From Streptacidiphilus sp. 4-A2 (GTDB taxonomy: Bacteria > Actinomycetota > Actinomycetes > Streptomycetales > Streptomycetaceae): DNA of 64,000 bases. This document shows positions 56,624 through 64,000 of the stretch, in pieces; the first letter of the stretch is position 1; each line of letters begins with the position of its first letter. The notes beneath the pieces are model-generated. The model worked only from the letters and a program-made list of their open reading frames with translations, made no database searches and was not told the origin of the DNA. The stretch spans positions 5,939,845 through 6,003,844 of the forward strand of contig JAAFYY010000001.1 of assembly GCA_014284505.1 (NCBI GenBank), written 5' to 3'. The position numbers and the translations under genes were made by a program.

Positions 56624-57459
56624 TCAGCGCAGCTGGTCCACATAGGTGTCGGTGCCGGGCAGGGTCGGGATGAACGGCGCGACCAGCTCCACCCGCGCGC
56701 CCGCACCGCCGCCGCGACCTCGGCGTCCAGGCCGGTGAAGGCGTCCCAGCAGCCGCGCGGGTCCTGCTGGAGGAACCACAGCAGGGTCAGCCGGTTGTCC
56801 ACCCCCTCCACCTGCTTGACATAGGTCATCCGGTCCCCGGGCAGCGGCAGCGGCCGGAACAGCACGCACATGGCCGCCGGACCGCCGGGCCGCAGCTTCG
56901 CCGGGAGGTGCCGGTCCAGCAGCCAGTCGGTGAGCCGCTCCCGGCCGGCCGGGTCCTCGGCGTCCACCACCTGGAGCACCAGCCCGCTGTAGGGGTGGTC
57001 CAGCGCGTGGATGTCGCGCGGGCCCGCCGCACCGTCCCGGTAGGCGGTGGCCACATGCTGCTGGAAGGCGGTGAACACATGCGTGCGGTCGCGGTAGACC
57101 CGGCCGTCGCGGTTGAGCCGCTTGTTGATGCCGACGGTCCAGCGCATATGGGCGTCCTGGCGCCCCTGGTTGATCCAGTACACGGAGAGGTAGCAGCCCG
57201 CGCCGACCGGTTCGGCGACCGCCGACTTCTCCGGGTAGCGCAGCAGTTGCAGCTCGCGGGTGGCGACCCAGCGGCGGCCGGCCGACATCCAGGGCATGGC
57301 CATCGCCCCGGAGAAGTGGTCGTCCTCGTACCAGCGGTTGTAGCCGTACTCGTGGCCCGGGTGCGGCTCCACCATGGTGATCAGCGCGCTGCCGACCGCC
57401 ACCTCGTAGGGACCGCGCGACGCCAGCGCCGCGTACTGATCCAGATCCTCGTCAGTCAT
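56624..57459 (-). CDS. Hypothetical protein (dimeric alpha/beta-barrel-like), one frameshift
   Basis: About 279 aa, no signal peptide. GYNRWYEDDHFSGAMAMPW and LERLTDWLLDRHLPAKLRPG-like HLPAKLRPGGPA recall Dabb/EthD-like segments with repeated W-Y-E-D-D-H motifs. The frame changes near 56700 (restored end GARVELVAPFIPTLPGTDTY). It shares a 15-bp palindrome with the SDR gene at 58422, so both may belong to one catabolic regulon. Function not recognised. Confidence 0.65.
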
Positions 57460-57496
57460 CCTGCGACCTCCTCCTCGGCTGGTGCATCCGACCCAA

Positions 57497-57511
57497 CTGA
57501 CGGTATGTCAG
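57497..57511. promoter_or_regulatory. Operator copy 1: CTGAC-N5-GTCAG
   Basis: CTGACGGTATGTCAG, 38 bp before the start of the minus-strand gene ending at 56624. Matches operator copy 2 at 58388. Confidence 0.65.
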
Positions 57512-57629
57512 ATCGACGGAGGTTCCCAGAGTCGGGGACCTTCCTACGAATCCGCTCCGGCCGCCGGGGCCGGAATTGGGACGATCAACCCATGGGCGGC
57601 CATACGCGGCGGACCTATCGTGGGCACAC

Positions 57630-58334
57630 ATGCGAAGACGCGCGCCCCTCCCCGCCGTTGTCCCCGTGCCGTTCGACCCGGCCGCCGCATTCACGGCGCG
57701 CCGGGCGCTCGGGCTCAGCGCCGCGCTCGTAGCCAGGGACATGGCCGCGCACGGGGTGCACGTCGCCCCGCCGCAGGTGATCGCCTGGGAGTCCGGCGAG
57801 CTGCTGCCCTCCGAGGGCGAGCTGGTCGCCCTGGCCCGGACCCTGTGGTGCGACCCGGGTGTGCTGATGGGCGGCCGGGCCCGGAGCGTCCGCGACCACC
57901 GACTGGCCACCGGGATGCCGCAGGAGGAGCTGGCCCGCCGGGTCGGGCTCACCCCGCGCGCCTACGCACAGCTGGAGTCGGCACCCCTGTGGGAGGGCGA
58001 CGAGGCGCAGACCGTCGCCCTGGCCGAGGCCCTGTGGCTGACCCCCTACGGGCTGGCGCTGGCGACCGGGCGCGAGGACGCGATCCGCGAGGTGCTGCAA
58101 CGCGCCGTGGACGGACGCTGGTCGGCGCAGGTCGGACCGCTGCTGCGACTGGTGCCGACGCTGCACCGGGGCCATGTCGAGCAGGCCCTGCGGGTGCTGC
58201 ACGACGAGGGCCACGCCTCCGGCGCGATGTGGGGCGCGGTCCAGGCCGTGGAGGCATCCCCGGCAGGCGAACCGCCGAGCCTGTTCGACCGCTTCTGGCG
58301 GCTGCTGCCCGAGCCGGAGGAACAAGCGGGCTGA
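57630..58334 (+). CDS. Helix-turn-helix protein with two XRE-like domains
   Basis: Intact, about 234 aa. I start at ATG 57630 (MRRRAPLPAVVPVPFDPAAA), where conservation begins in homologues I recall; ATG 57576 in frame is possible. First HTH: ARRALGLSAALVARDMAAHG to VIAWESGELLPSEGELVALA. Second: HRLATGMPQEELARRVGLTP to AYAQLESAPLW. C-terminal helical region ends FWRLLPEPEEQAG. Likely a DNA-binding regulator. It lies between the two genes that share an operator but is not clearly their repressor, which would more likely be TetR-like. Confidence 0.75.
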   Translation: MRRRAPLPAVVPVPFDPAAAFTARRALGLSAALVARDMAAHGVHVAPPQVIAWESGELLPSEGELVALARTLWCDPGVLMGGRARSVRDHRLATGMPQEELARRVGLTPRAYAQLESAPLWEGDEAQTVALAEALWLTPYGLALATGREDAIREVLQRAVDGRWSAQVGPLLRLVPTLHRGHVEQALRVLHDEGHASGAMWGAVQAVEASPAGEPPSLFDRFWRLLPEPEEQAG

Positions 58335-58387
58335 ACCGGTGCGCCGCTGCCGCACGGCTCTGGCAAACCCGCACCGCCACCCTTAAG

Positions 58388-58402
58388 CTGACGCATCGTC
58401 AG
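58388..58402. promoter_or_regulatory. Operator copy 2: CTGACG-CAT-CGTCAG
   Basis: Perfect inverted repeat 20 bp before the SDR start codon, overlapping the likely transcription start region. Confidence 0.7.
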
Positions 58403-58421
58403 ACTACGGAGGAGGTGCGGC

Positions 58422-59210
58422 ATGGCGCTGCTCGATGGTCGTACGGTCGTGGTCTCCGGGGTCGGTCCCGGGCTGGGCCACCAGGTCGCCGTACGGGCGG
58501 CCCGCGAGGGCGCGAATGTGGTGCTGGGCGCCCGCACCGAGGACAACCTCGCCAAGACCGCCGCCGAGGTCGAGGCCGGGCACCCCGGCCGGGCCGCCTG
58601 GCGCGGTACCGACATCGCCGCCGACGACGCCTGCACGGCGCTGGCGGAGCTGGCCGTGCAGCGCTTCGGGCGGATCGACGCCGTGGTGCATGTCGCCGCC
58701 CTGGACGGCTACTTCGGCGGCGTGGCCGATGCCGACTTCATCGCCTGGCGGCAGGTGCTCGACGTCAATCTGATCGGCACGCTGCAACTGACCCGCGCCT
58801 GTCTGCCGGCCCTGCGCGAACGCGGCGGCTCGGTGGTGATCATCGGCACCCAGTCGGCGGTGGCCGCCCCCTCCCAGGTGCAGCAGGCCGCCTACGCGGC
58901 CTCGAAGGGGGCGCTGACCTCGGCCATGTACTCGATGGCCCGCGAGCTGGGCCCCGAGCGGATCCGGGTGAACACCGTGCTGCCCGGCTGGATGTGGGGT
59001 CCGGCGGTGGAGACCTATGTGCGCTGGACGGCGAGCACCGACTCGGTGCCGGAGGACGAGGTCAGGGCGCGGCTCGCGGAGCGGATGGCCCTGCCGGAGC
59101 TGGCCACCGACGGCGATGTCGCCGAGGCCGCCCTGTTCTTCGCCTCGGACCGGGCCCGGGCGATCACCGGCCAGTCGCTGCTGGTCAACGCCGGCGAACT
59201 GATGCGCTGA
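58422..59210 (+). CDS. Short-chain dehydrogenase/reductase
   Basis: Intact, 262 aa, classical SDR. TVVVSGVGPGLGHQVAVRAA (TGxxxGxG variant), Asn in DVNLIGTLQLTRACLP, catalytic Ser in IIGTQSAVAAPSQ, YAASKGA (Tyr-x-x-x-Lys), RIRVNTVLPGWMWG. ATG 58422 after GGAGG. Substrate unknown; members of this type act on hydroxyacyl or steroid-like alcohols. Confidence 0.9.
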   Translation: MALLDGRTVVVSGVGPGLGHQVAVRAAREGANVVLGARTEDNLAKTAAEVEAGHPGRAAWRGTDIAADDACTALAELAVQRFGRIDAVVHVAALDGYFGGVADADFIAWRQVLDVNLIGTLQLTRACLPALRERGGSVVIIGTQSAVAAPSQVQQAAYAASKGALTSAMYSMARELGPERIRVNTVLPGWMWGPAVETYVRWTASTDSVPEDEVRARLAERMALPELATDGDVAEAALFFASDRARAITGQSLLVNAGELMR

Positions 59211-59258
59211 GGGGGCACAGCCCGCGGCCGGGGGCCCGCACCGACCCGCCTCGGTGAA

Positions 59259-59304
59259 GTCATATAGATGACATCAGCCGTTCGCCGGGTCTTACACGTG
59301 TAAG
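59259..59304. promoter_or_regulatory. Two inverted repeats upstream of tyrosine phosphatase
   Basis: GTCAT-ATAG-ATGAC (59259-59272) and the perfect 14-bp palindrome CTTACACGTGTAAG (59291-59304), the latter 17 bp before the ATG. Candidate operators for one or two regulators. Confidence 0.5.
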
Positions 59305-59321
59305 CGCTAACGTCCGGGCCC

Positions 59322-60490
59322 ATGACCACCCCCCAGCCCCGCCGCACCGCACGCCTGCTCGGCAGCACCGTGCTCGCCTCCGCCCTCGCCCTCGGCGTCG
59401 TCGCCGGCACCACCGCCGAGGCCGGTGCCGCCACCGTCGCGCAGAGCCGGCCGGCCGCCGCCACGCCCGCCTGGGCCCGCCACGCCGCGCACCCGATCCC
59501 CTTCACCGCGGCCACCGTCACCGACAACGCCGACGGCAGCTACACCATCAGCTGGGCCGCGACCGGCCTGTCCGGCGTCACCATCTACGCCGGCAGCACC
59601 GAGAACGCCATCGACTACCGCCACCCGGTCGCCTGGGTCGCGGGCAGCGGCACCATCACCGTCCCGGCCGCCGACATCCCCGCCGCCGGCGCCTCCAAGG
59701 ACCGCCAGTGGTTCCGGCTGGCCCCGGACAAGGGCGAGGGCCTGACCCTGGCCGACCGCAGCCTGCACCTGGCCAGCGCCCCCAACTTCCGCGACGCGGG
59801 CGGCTACCGCACCGCCGACGGCGCCTGGGTGAAGATGGGCGTGGTGTACCGCTCCGGCGACATCTCCAAGCTCTCCGCCGCCGACCTGGCCGAGCTGCAC
59901 CGCCTCGGCATCCACACCGTCTTCGACCTGCGCACCGACGCCGAGATCAAGGCCGCCCCGGACAAGGTCCCGGCCGGTGCCAAGGACATCCAGGAGAACA
60001 TCCTCGGTGCCGCCGGCACCTCGGGCTTCGCGCCGACCACTCCGGCCGCGGCCACCCAGGAGATGATCGAGGCCGAGCAGGTGATGGTGGAGGGCAGCTC
60101 CGCCAAGGCCGGCTACCACAACGTCTTCACCGGCATCGCCGACAGCAAGGACCTCGCGGTGGTCTACCACTGCACCGCGGCAAGGACCGCACCGGCTGGG
60201 CCAGCGCCGTGCTGCTGACCGCGCTGGGCGTGCCGCAGGCCACGGTCGAGGCCGACTACCTGGCCAGCAACACCTACAACGCCGCCTCCAATGCCGCCGA
60301 GCTGGCCTCGCTGCCCGCCGCGTACCGGGCGATCTACCAGCCGCTGCTCGCGGTCACCCCGGCCTACCTGGCCAGCGGCTTCAACACGGTGAAGAGCCAG
60401 TACGGCAGCTTCGCCGACTACCTCGACAAGGGCCTGGGGCTGAACGCCCGGACCCTGGCCGAGCTGCGCGCCAACCTGCTGGTCGGCTGA
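59322..60490 (+). CDS. Secreted tyrosine-protein phosphatase, one frameshift in the P-loop
   Basis: About 389 aa, Y_phosphatase3 type. Signal peptide: LLGSTVLASALALGVVAGTT. An Ig-like stretch (residues 50-135, NADGSYTISWAATGLSGVTI), then NFRDAGGYRTADGAWVKMG and VFDLRTDAEI. The active-site loop HCTAGKDRTG is split: the frame breaks near 60180, where GCGGGC is read as GCGGC. After repair the enzyme is complete and ends LAELRANLLVG. Such enzymes dephosphorylate phosphotyrosine or phosphoinositides outside the cell. Confidence 0.87.
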
Positions 60491-60508
60491 CCCGGCACCG
60501 CCGGAACC

Positions 60509-60544
60509 CGACGGGCCCCACCGCCGACGCGGTGGGGCCCGTCG
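60509..60544. terminator. Bidirectional terminator hairpin
   Basis: CGACGGGCCCCACCGC-CGAC-GCGGTGGGGCCCGTCG, 16-bp perfect stem between convergent phosphatase and fbiC. Confidence 0.88.
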
Positions 60545-60563
60545 TTCCTCCGGCGCGCCGGCC

Positions 60564-63218
60564 TCAGTCCAGCACCGGCAGCAGCTCGGGCAGGTGCCCG
60601 TCCGAGGCCAGCGCCGCGGCCCGGCGCTCCGCCGGGACCGGTCCGTAGACGGTGGTGCGCTGCGCGGCCGGACGTCCGGCCCGCGCGGCGATCGCCTCCA
60701 GCCCGCGGATCGACTCGTAGCTGCCGTAGGCCGAGCCCGCCATCCGGGAGATGGTCTCCTCCATCAGGGTCCCGCCCAGGTCGTTGGCGCCGGAGCGGAG
60801 CATCTCGGCCGCGCCGTCCGCGCCCAGCTTCACCCAGCTGGTCTGGATGTTGGCGATGCGCTCGTGCAGCAGCAGCCGGGCCATCGCGGTGACCGCCCGG
60901 TTGTCGCGCTGGGTCGGGCCGGGCCGGGCGATCCCGGCCAGGTAGACCGGCGCGTTGGTGTGGATGAACGGCAGGGTGACGAACTCGGTGAAGCCGCCGG
61001 TCCGTTCCTGGATCCCGGCCAGCAGCCGCAGATGGCCGAGCCAGTGCCGGGGCTGGTCCACATGCCCGTACATCATGGTGGACGAGGAGCGCAGGCCGAG
61101 TTCGTGCGCGGTGCTGACCACCTCGACCCAGGTCGCCGCGGGCAGCTTGCCCTTGGTGAGGATCCAGCGGACCTCGTCGTCCAGGATCTCCGCGGCGGTC
61201 CCCGGGATCGAGTCCAGCCCCGCCTCCTTGGCCTGCTGGAGCCAGTCGCGGATGGAGAGCCCGGTCCGGGTCGCGCCGTTGACCACCTCCATCGGCGAGA
61301 AGGCATGCACATGGATGCCCGGAACCCTGGCCTTCACCGCGCGGGCGATGTCGAAGTAGGCGGTGCCGGGCAGGTCCGGGTGGATCCCGCCCTGCATGCA
61401 CACCTCGGTCGCACCGACCTCCCAGGCCTGGGCGGCCCGGTCGGCGACCTGCTCCAGCGACAGCGTGTAGGCGTCGGCGTCGGTGCGGCGCTGGGCGAAG
61501 GCGCAGAAGCGGCAGCCGGTGTAGCAGACGTTGGTGAAGTTGATGTTCCGGGTGACGCAGTAGGTGACGGTGTCACCGACCGCGTCCCGGCGGACCGCGT
61601 CGGCGATCGAGCAGAGCGCGTCCAGGGCCGGCCCGTCGGCGTGGAACAGCACCAGCGCCTGGTCGTCGGTCAGCGCCCGCGGGTCGTCCGCGGCCACGGC
61701 CAGCGCCTCGCGGACGTCCCCGGCCAGCCGGGAGGGGACGCTGTGCTCGGCGGCCTGCTCACGCAGGGCCTCCCAGTCGCCGTACACCTCGTCGAAGTCC
61801 TGGCGGCGGTCGCCGGTGCGGCCCTCGGTGTCGACCGCGGTGTGCAGGTCGGTGCGTCCGGTGGCGCTGAACACCTCGTCCGGCTCCTGCCAGGGCAGGC
61901 CGACCGGCATCGCCTCCGGCCGGGCCAGGCCGGTCTGCGGGTCGGCCAGCGCCCGGACGTGCGGCAGGATCCGCGGGTCCAGCCAGGGCTCGCCGCGGAG
62001 CACGTACTCGGGGTAGACGGTGAGCCGTTCGCGCAGCTCGAAGCCGCTCTCGGCGGTGCGCGCGGCCAGCTCGTCGATCTGCGGCCAGGGCGCCTCGGGG
62101 TTGACGTGATCCGGCGTCAGCGGCGAGACCCCGCCCCAGTCGTCGATCCCGGCCGAGATGATCAGCCGGTACTCGGAGGCGACCAGGTTCGGCGGAGCCT
62201 GTATCCGCGCGGACGGGCCGAGCAGCACCCGGGCCACCGCGATGGTCGCGGCCAGTTCGTCCAGCTCGGCGTCGGGCATGGCCCGCATGGCGGTGTCCGG
62301 CTTGGCGCGGAAGTTCTGGATGATCACTTCCTGGAGCCCGTGGTAGCGCCGGGAGACCCGGCGCAGCGCGAAGACCGAGTCGGCGCGCTCCTCATAGGTC
62401 TCGCCGATGCCGATCAGCAGGCCGCTGGTGAACGGGACATTGGAGCGCCCGGCGTCCTCAAGCACCCGCAGCCGGACGGCCGGCTCCTTGTCGGGCGAAC
62501 CGTGGTGCGGGCCGCCGGGCTCGGACCAGAGCCGGGTCGCGGTGGTCTCCAGCATCATCCCCATGGAGGGGGCGACCGGCTTGAGCCGCTGGAAGTCGGT
62601 CCAGCCGAGCACGCCCGGGTTGAGGTGCGGCAGCAGGCCGGTCTCCTCCAGCACCCGGATCGACATGGCCCGGACATAGGCGAGGGTGTCGTCGTAGCCG
62701 TGGGCGTCCAGCCACTCCCGGGCCTCGGGCCAGCGGTCCTCGGGGCGGTCGCCGAGGGTGAACAGCGCTTCCTTGCAGCCGAGGGCGGCGCCCCGGCGGG
62801 CGATGTCGAGCACCTCGTCCGGGGAGAGGTAGAGGCCGTGGCCCTCGCGCTTGAGCTTGCCGGGGACGGTGACGAAGGTGCAGTAGTGGCAGCGGTCCCG
62901 GCAGAGCCGGGTGAGCGGGATGAACACCTTCTTGGAGTAGGTGATCACACCGGGCCGCCCGGCGGCTTCCAGACCGGCGTCGCGCACCCGGGCGGCGGCG
63001 GCGCACAGGTACACCAGGTCCGCGCCGCGGGCCTGGAGCAGCACCGCGGCCTCGCCCGCGTCCAGCGCGACGCCCGCGCCGGCCCGGTGCAGGGCGCGGC
63101 GCATGGCGTTCGCGGTGGGCGCGCGGGGGCGGTCTGCCCGGCGGGGGCGACGGAGGGGACAGCGGAGGCGGTGGGGACAGCGGAGGCGCCGGGGGTCCGG
63201 CGCCGGTTGGTCCTTCAT
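60564..63218 (-). CDS. fbiC: Fo synthase FbiC (7,8-didemethyl-8-hydroxy-5-deazariboflavin synthase)
   Basis: Intact fused CofG-CofH radical SAM enzyme of about 884 aa that makes Fo, the chromophore of coenzyme F420, from tyrosine and a flavin precursor. CofG half: TRLCRDRCHYCTFVTVPG with the CxxxCxxC iron-sulfur motif. CofH half: NFTNVCYTGCRFCAFAQRRT with a second CxxxCxxC, MQGGIHPDLP, STMMYGHVDQPRHWLGHLRL, and LPFIHTNAPVYLAGIARPGP near the end. Start ATG 63218 or 63236. Usually single-copy in actinomycetes; supplies F420 to reductases across metabolism. Confidence 0.96.
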   Translation of the reverse strand: MKDQPAPDPRRLRCPHRLRCPLRRPRRADRPRAPTANAMRRALHRAGAGVALDAGEAAVLLQARGADLVYLCAAAARVRDAGLEAAGRPGVITYSKKVFIPLTRLCRDRCHYCTFVTVPGKLKREGHGLYLSPDEVLDIARRGAALGCKEALFTLGDRPEDRWPEAREWLDAHGYDDTLAYVRAMSIRVLEETGLLPHLNPGVLGWTDFQRLKPVAPSMGMMLETTATRLWSEPGGPHHGSPDKEPAVRLRVLEDAGRSNVPFTSGLLIGIGETYEERADSVFALRRVSRRYHGLQEVIIQNFRAKPDTAMRAMPDAELDELAATIAVARVLLGPSARIQAPPNLVASEYRLIISAGIDDWGGVSPLTPDHVNPEAPWPQIDELAARTAESGFELRERLTVYPEYVLRGEPWLDPRILPHVRALADPQTGLARPEAMPVGLPWQEPDEVFSATGRTDLHTAVDTEGRTGDRRQDFDEVYGDWEALREQAAEHSVPSRLAGDVREALAVAADDPRALTDDQALVLFHADGPALDALCSIADAVRRDAVGDTVTYCVTRNINFTNVCYTGCRFCAFAQRRTDADAYTLSLEQVADRAAQAWEVGATEVCMQGGIHPDLPGTAYFDIARAVKARVPGIHVHAFSPMEVVNGATRTGLSIRDWLQQAKEAGLDSIPGTAAEILDDEVRWILTKGKLPAATWVEVVSTAHELGLRSSSTMMYGHVDQPRHWLGHLRLLAGIQERTGGFTEFVTLPFIHTNAPVYLAGIARPGPTQRDNRAVTAMARLLLHERIANIQTSWVKLGADGAAEMLRSGANDLGGTLMEETISRMAGSAYGSYESIRGLEAIAARAGRPAAQRTTVYGPVPAERRAAALASDGHLPELLPVLD

Positions 63219-63403
63219 GCCACGAAGATCCTTCATGCAACGAACGATACGCGTGCGGTCGCGGCGGCAGACCCTGATAAAGGCTCAGGGTCCCATGAGC
63301 CCGGAGGTGTAGGCGGATTGCTTCCCGAGGGCGATCCGGCGGCGGTGCCGAAGGCGTCTAATGGAAGAAGCGGCCGCACGTCGACGACTCGGAGGGACGC
63401 ACG

Positions 63404-64000
63404 ATGGCGAACAACAATGGGGACGACCCGGCGCGGATCGGCGCGCCGGGGGACCTTCCGGGCGAGGCAGTCCCGGTGAGCCGTACCGGCGGCGGACGGC
63501 GCGGCCGGGTGCTGCTGCCCGCGGCGATAGCCGCCGTGGTGGCGGTCGGGGTGATTGCCGTGCCGGTGTTCGCGGCGAGCTCCGGACTGCCTTCGGTCAC
63601 CGCGCAGCAGCTGCTGGCGAAGGTGCTCTCGCCGCACCCGCAGGCGTTCTCCGGGACGGTGCAGTCCACGGTGGACCTGGGGCTGCCGTCGGCGCTGGTC
63701 GGCGAGCTCCCGTCGGCCCTGTCCGGGGCGGCGGGCTCCGGCTCGTCCTCGGCGCTCCCCTGGTCGGCCCCGGCGGGCCGGTCGGCCGACGGGTCCTCGC
63801 CGGTCACCGCGGCTTCGGCGGCTCCGGTGACCAAGGAGCTGGGCACGCTGCTGTCCGGCACCCACTCCTTCCGGATCGCGGCCGACGGCCCGACCAGGGA
63901 GGCACTGAGCTCCGCCGATCCGGGCCCGGGCTTCGCCGCCGTCCGGAACGGCGGCTCGGCCTGGATCTACGACGCGGGCAGCGCCTCGGCGGTGCACTTC
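63404..64000 (+). CDS. LolA-like (DUF2092-type) exported protein, 3' end outside the window
   Basis: ATG 63404 follows GGAGGG. Acidic head, a single transmembrane or signal helix (VLLPAAIAAVVAVGVIAVPV), then SVTAQQLLAKVLSPHPQAFS and GTVQSTVDLGLPSAL, the start of the LolA/LppX-like fold that binds lipid in a half-barrel. Gly/Ser linker about residues 110-135, then GTHSFRIAADGPTREA and WIYDAGSAS. Runs off the window without a stop. Such proteins are often followed by an ABC transporter gene. Confidence 0.75.
   Translation, partial: MANNNGDDPARIGAPGDLPGEAVPVSRTGGGRRGRVLLPAAIAAVVAVGVIAVPVFAASSGLPSVTAQQLLAKVLSPHPQAFSGTVQSTVDLGLPSALVGELPSALSGAAGSGSSSALPWSAPAGRSADGSSPVTAASAAPVTKELGTLLSGTHSFRIAADGPTREALSSADPGPGFAAVRNGGSAWIYDAGSASAVHF

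Noticed and set aside
60594..63479. 961-codon open frame opposite fbiC
   Set aside because: A shadow of the fbiC codon pattern; no domain or signal, and fbiC is unmistakable.

Overview
The window is very G+C-rich, uses GTG and TTG starts freely, and is dense with streptomycete-type families (GPP34, the DUF5753 HTH/DUF397 pair, LCP proteins, VLDTR-repeat wall hydrolase, fbiC, ydaO-type c-di-AMP riboswitch). It is chromosomal DNA of a Streptomycetaceae actinomycete (Streptomyces, Kitasatospora or Streptacidiphilus); the sequence alone does not fix the genus.

Layout. 0-10.9 kb: aldose epimerase fragment, a large secreted amidase, acyl-CoA dehydrogenase, NAD-epimerase, DUF4232 lipoprotein, GH16 glucanase, an atypical SDR and an orphan prepilin peptidase. 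10.9-11.7 kb: an AT-richer island with a near-consensus promoter and a small frameshifted membrane peptide gene. 11.7-18.5 kb: MerR/aldo-keto reductase pair with a leaderless promoter, a divergent pair of LCP (LytR-CpsA-Psr) genes, one badly broken, a conserved hypothetical and tRNA-Arg(CCT). 18.8-38.3 kb: a redox-rich, non-PKS/non-NRPS biosynthetic-looking locus. Its minus-strand genes overlap or nearly touch: TrpB2-like PLP enzyme, aldehyde dehydrogenase, FAD hydroxylase-like protein, flavin amine oxidase, saccharopine-dehydrogenase-like protein, small membrane protein, FMO and AMP-ligase. After a hairpin come a second amine oxidase, a CrtA-like monooxygenase and an alpha/beta hydrolase. A DHA2 exporter and a divergent FAD/NAD(P)-binding protein behind a 21-codon leader ORF flank it. 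TrpB2 and the exporter each carry a rare TTA codon, which suggests bldA-dependent developmental control.

38.3-44.3 kb: a surface-protein island (NAD(P)H-binding protein, SigE-family sigma factor overlapping a DUF4232 membrane protein, class F sortase, DUF4232 protein with a C-terminal sorting signal, SGNH hydrolase with lectin-like tail). 44.6-48.6 kb: NarL-type two-component system and ABC exporter. 48.7-54 kb: NlpC/P60-LysM endopeptidase under a c-di-AMP riboswitch, DHA2 exporter, D-Ala-D-Ala carboxypeptidase. 54-64 kb: GPP34, HTH regulators, two genes sharing one palindrome, secreted tyrosine phosphatase, fbiC (F420 biosynthesis) and a truncated LolA-like gene.

Caution on reading frames: about thirty genes that look otherwise intact contain single-base frameshifts, mostly lost G or C in short G/C runs and once an extra T in a T-run. 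This looks like homopolymer error in the assembly rather than mass gene decay. For these genes I give the span of the reconstructed gene and say where the frame breaks. The aldo-keto reductase and first LCP gene (12.5-14.9 kb) are worse and may really be decaying.
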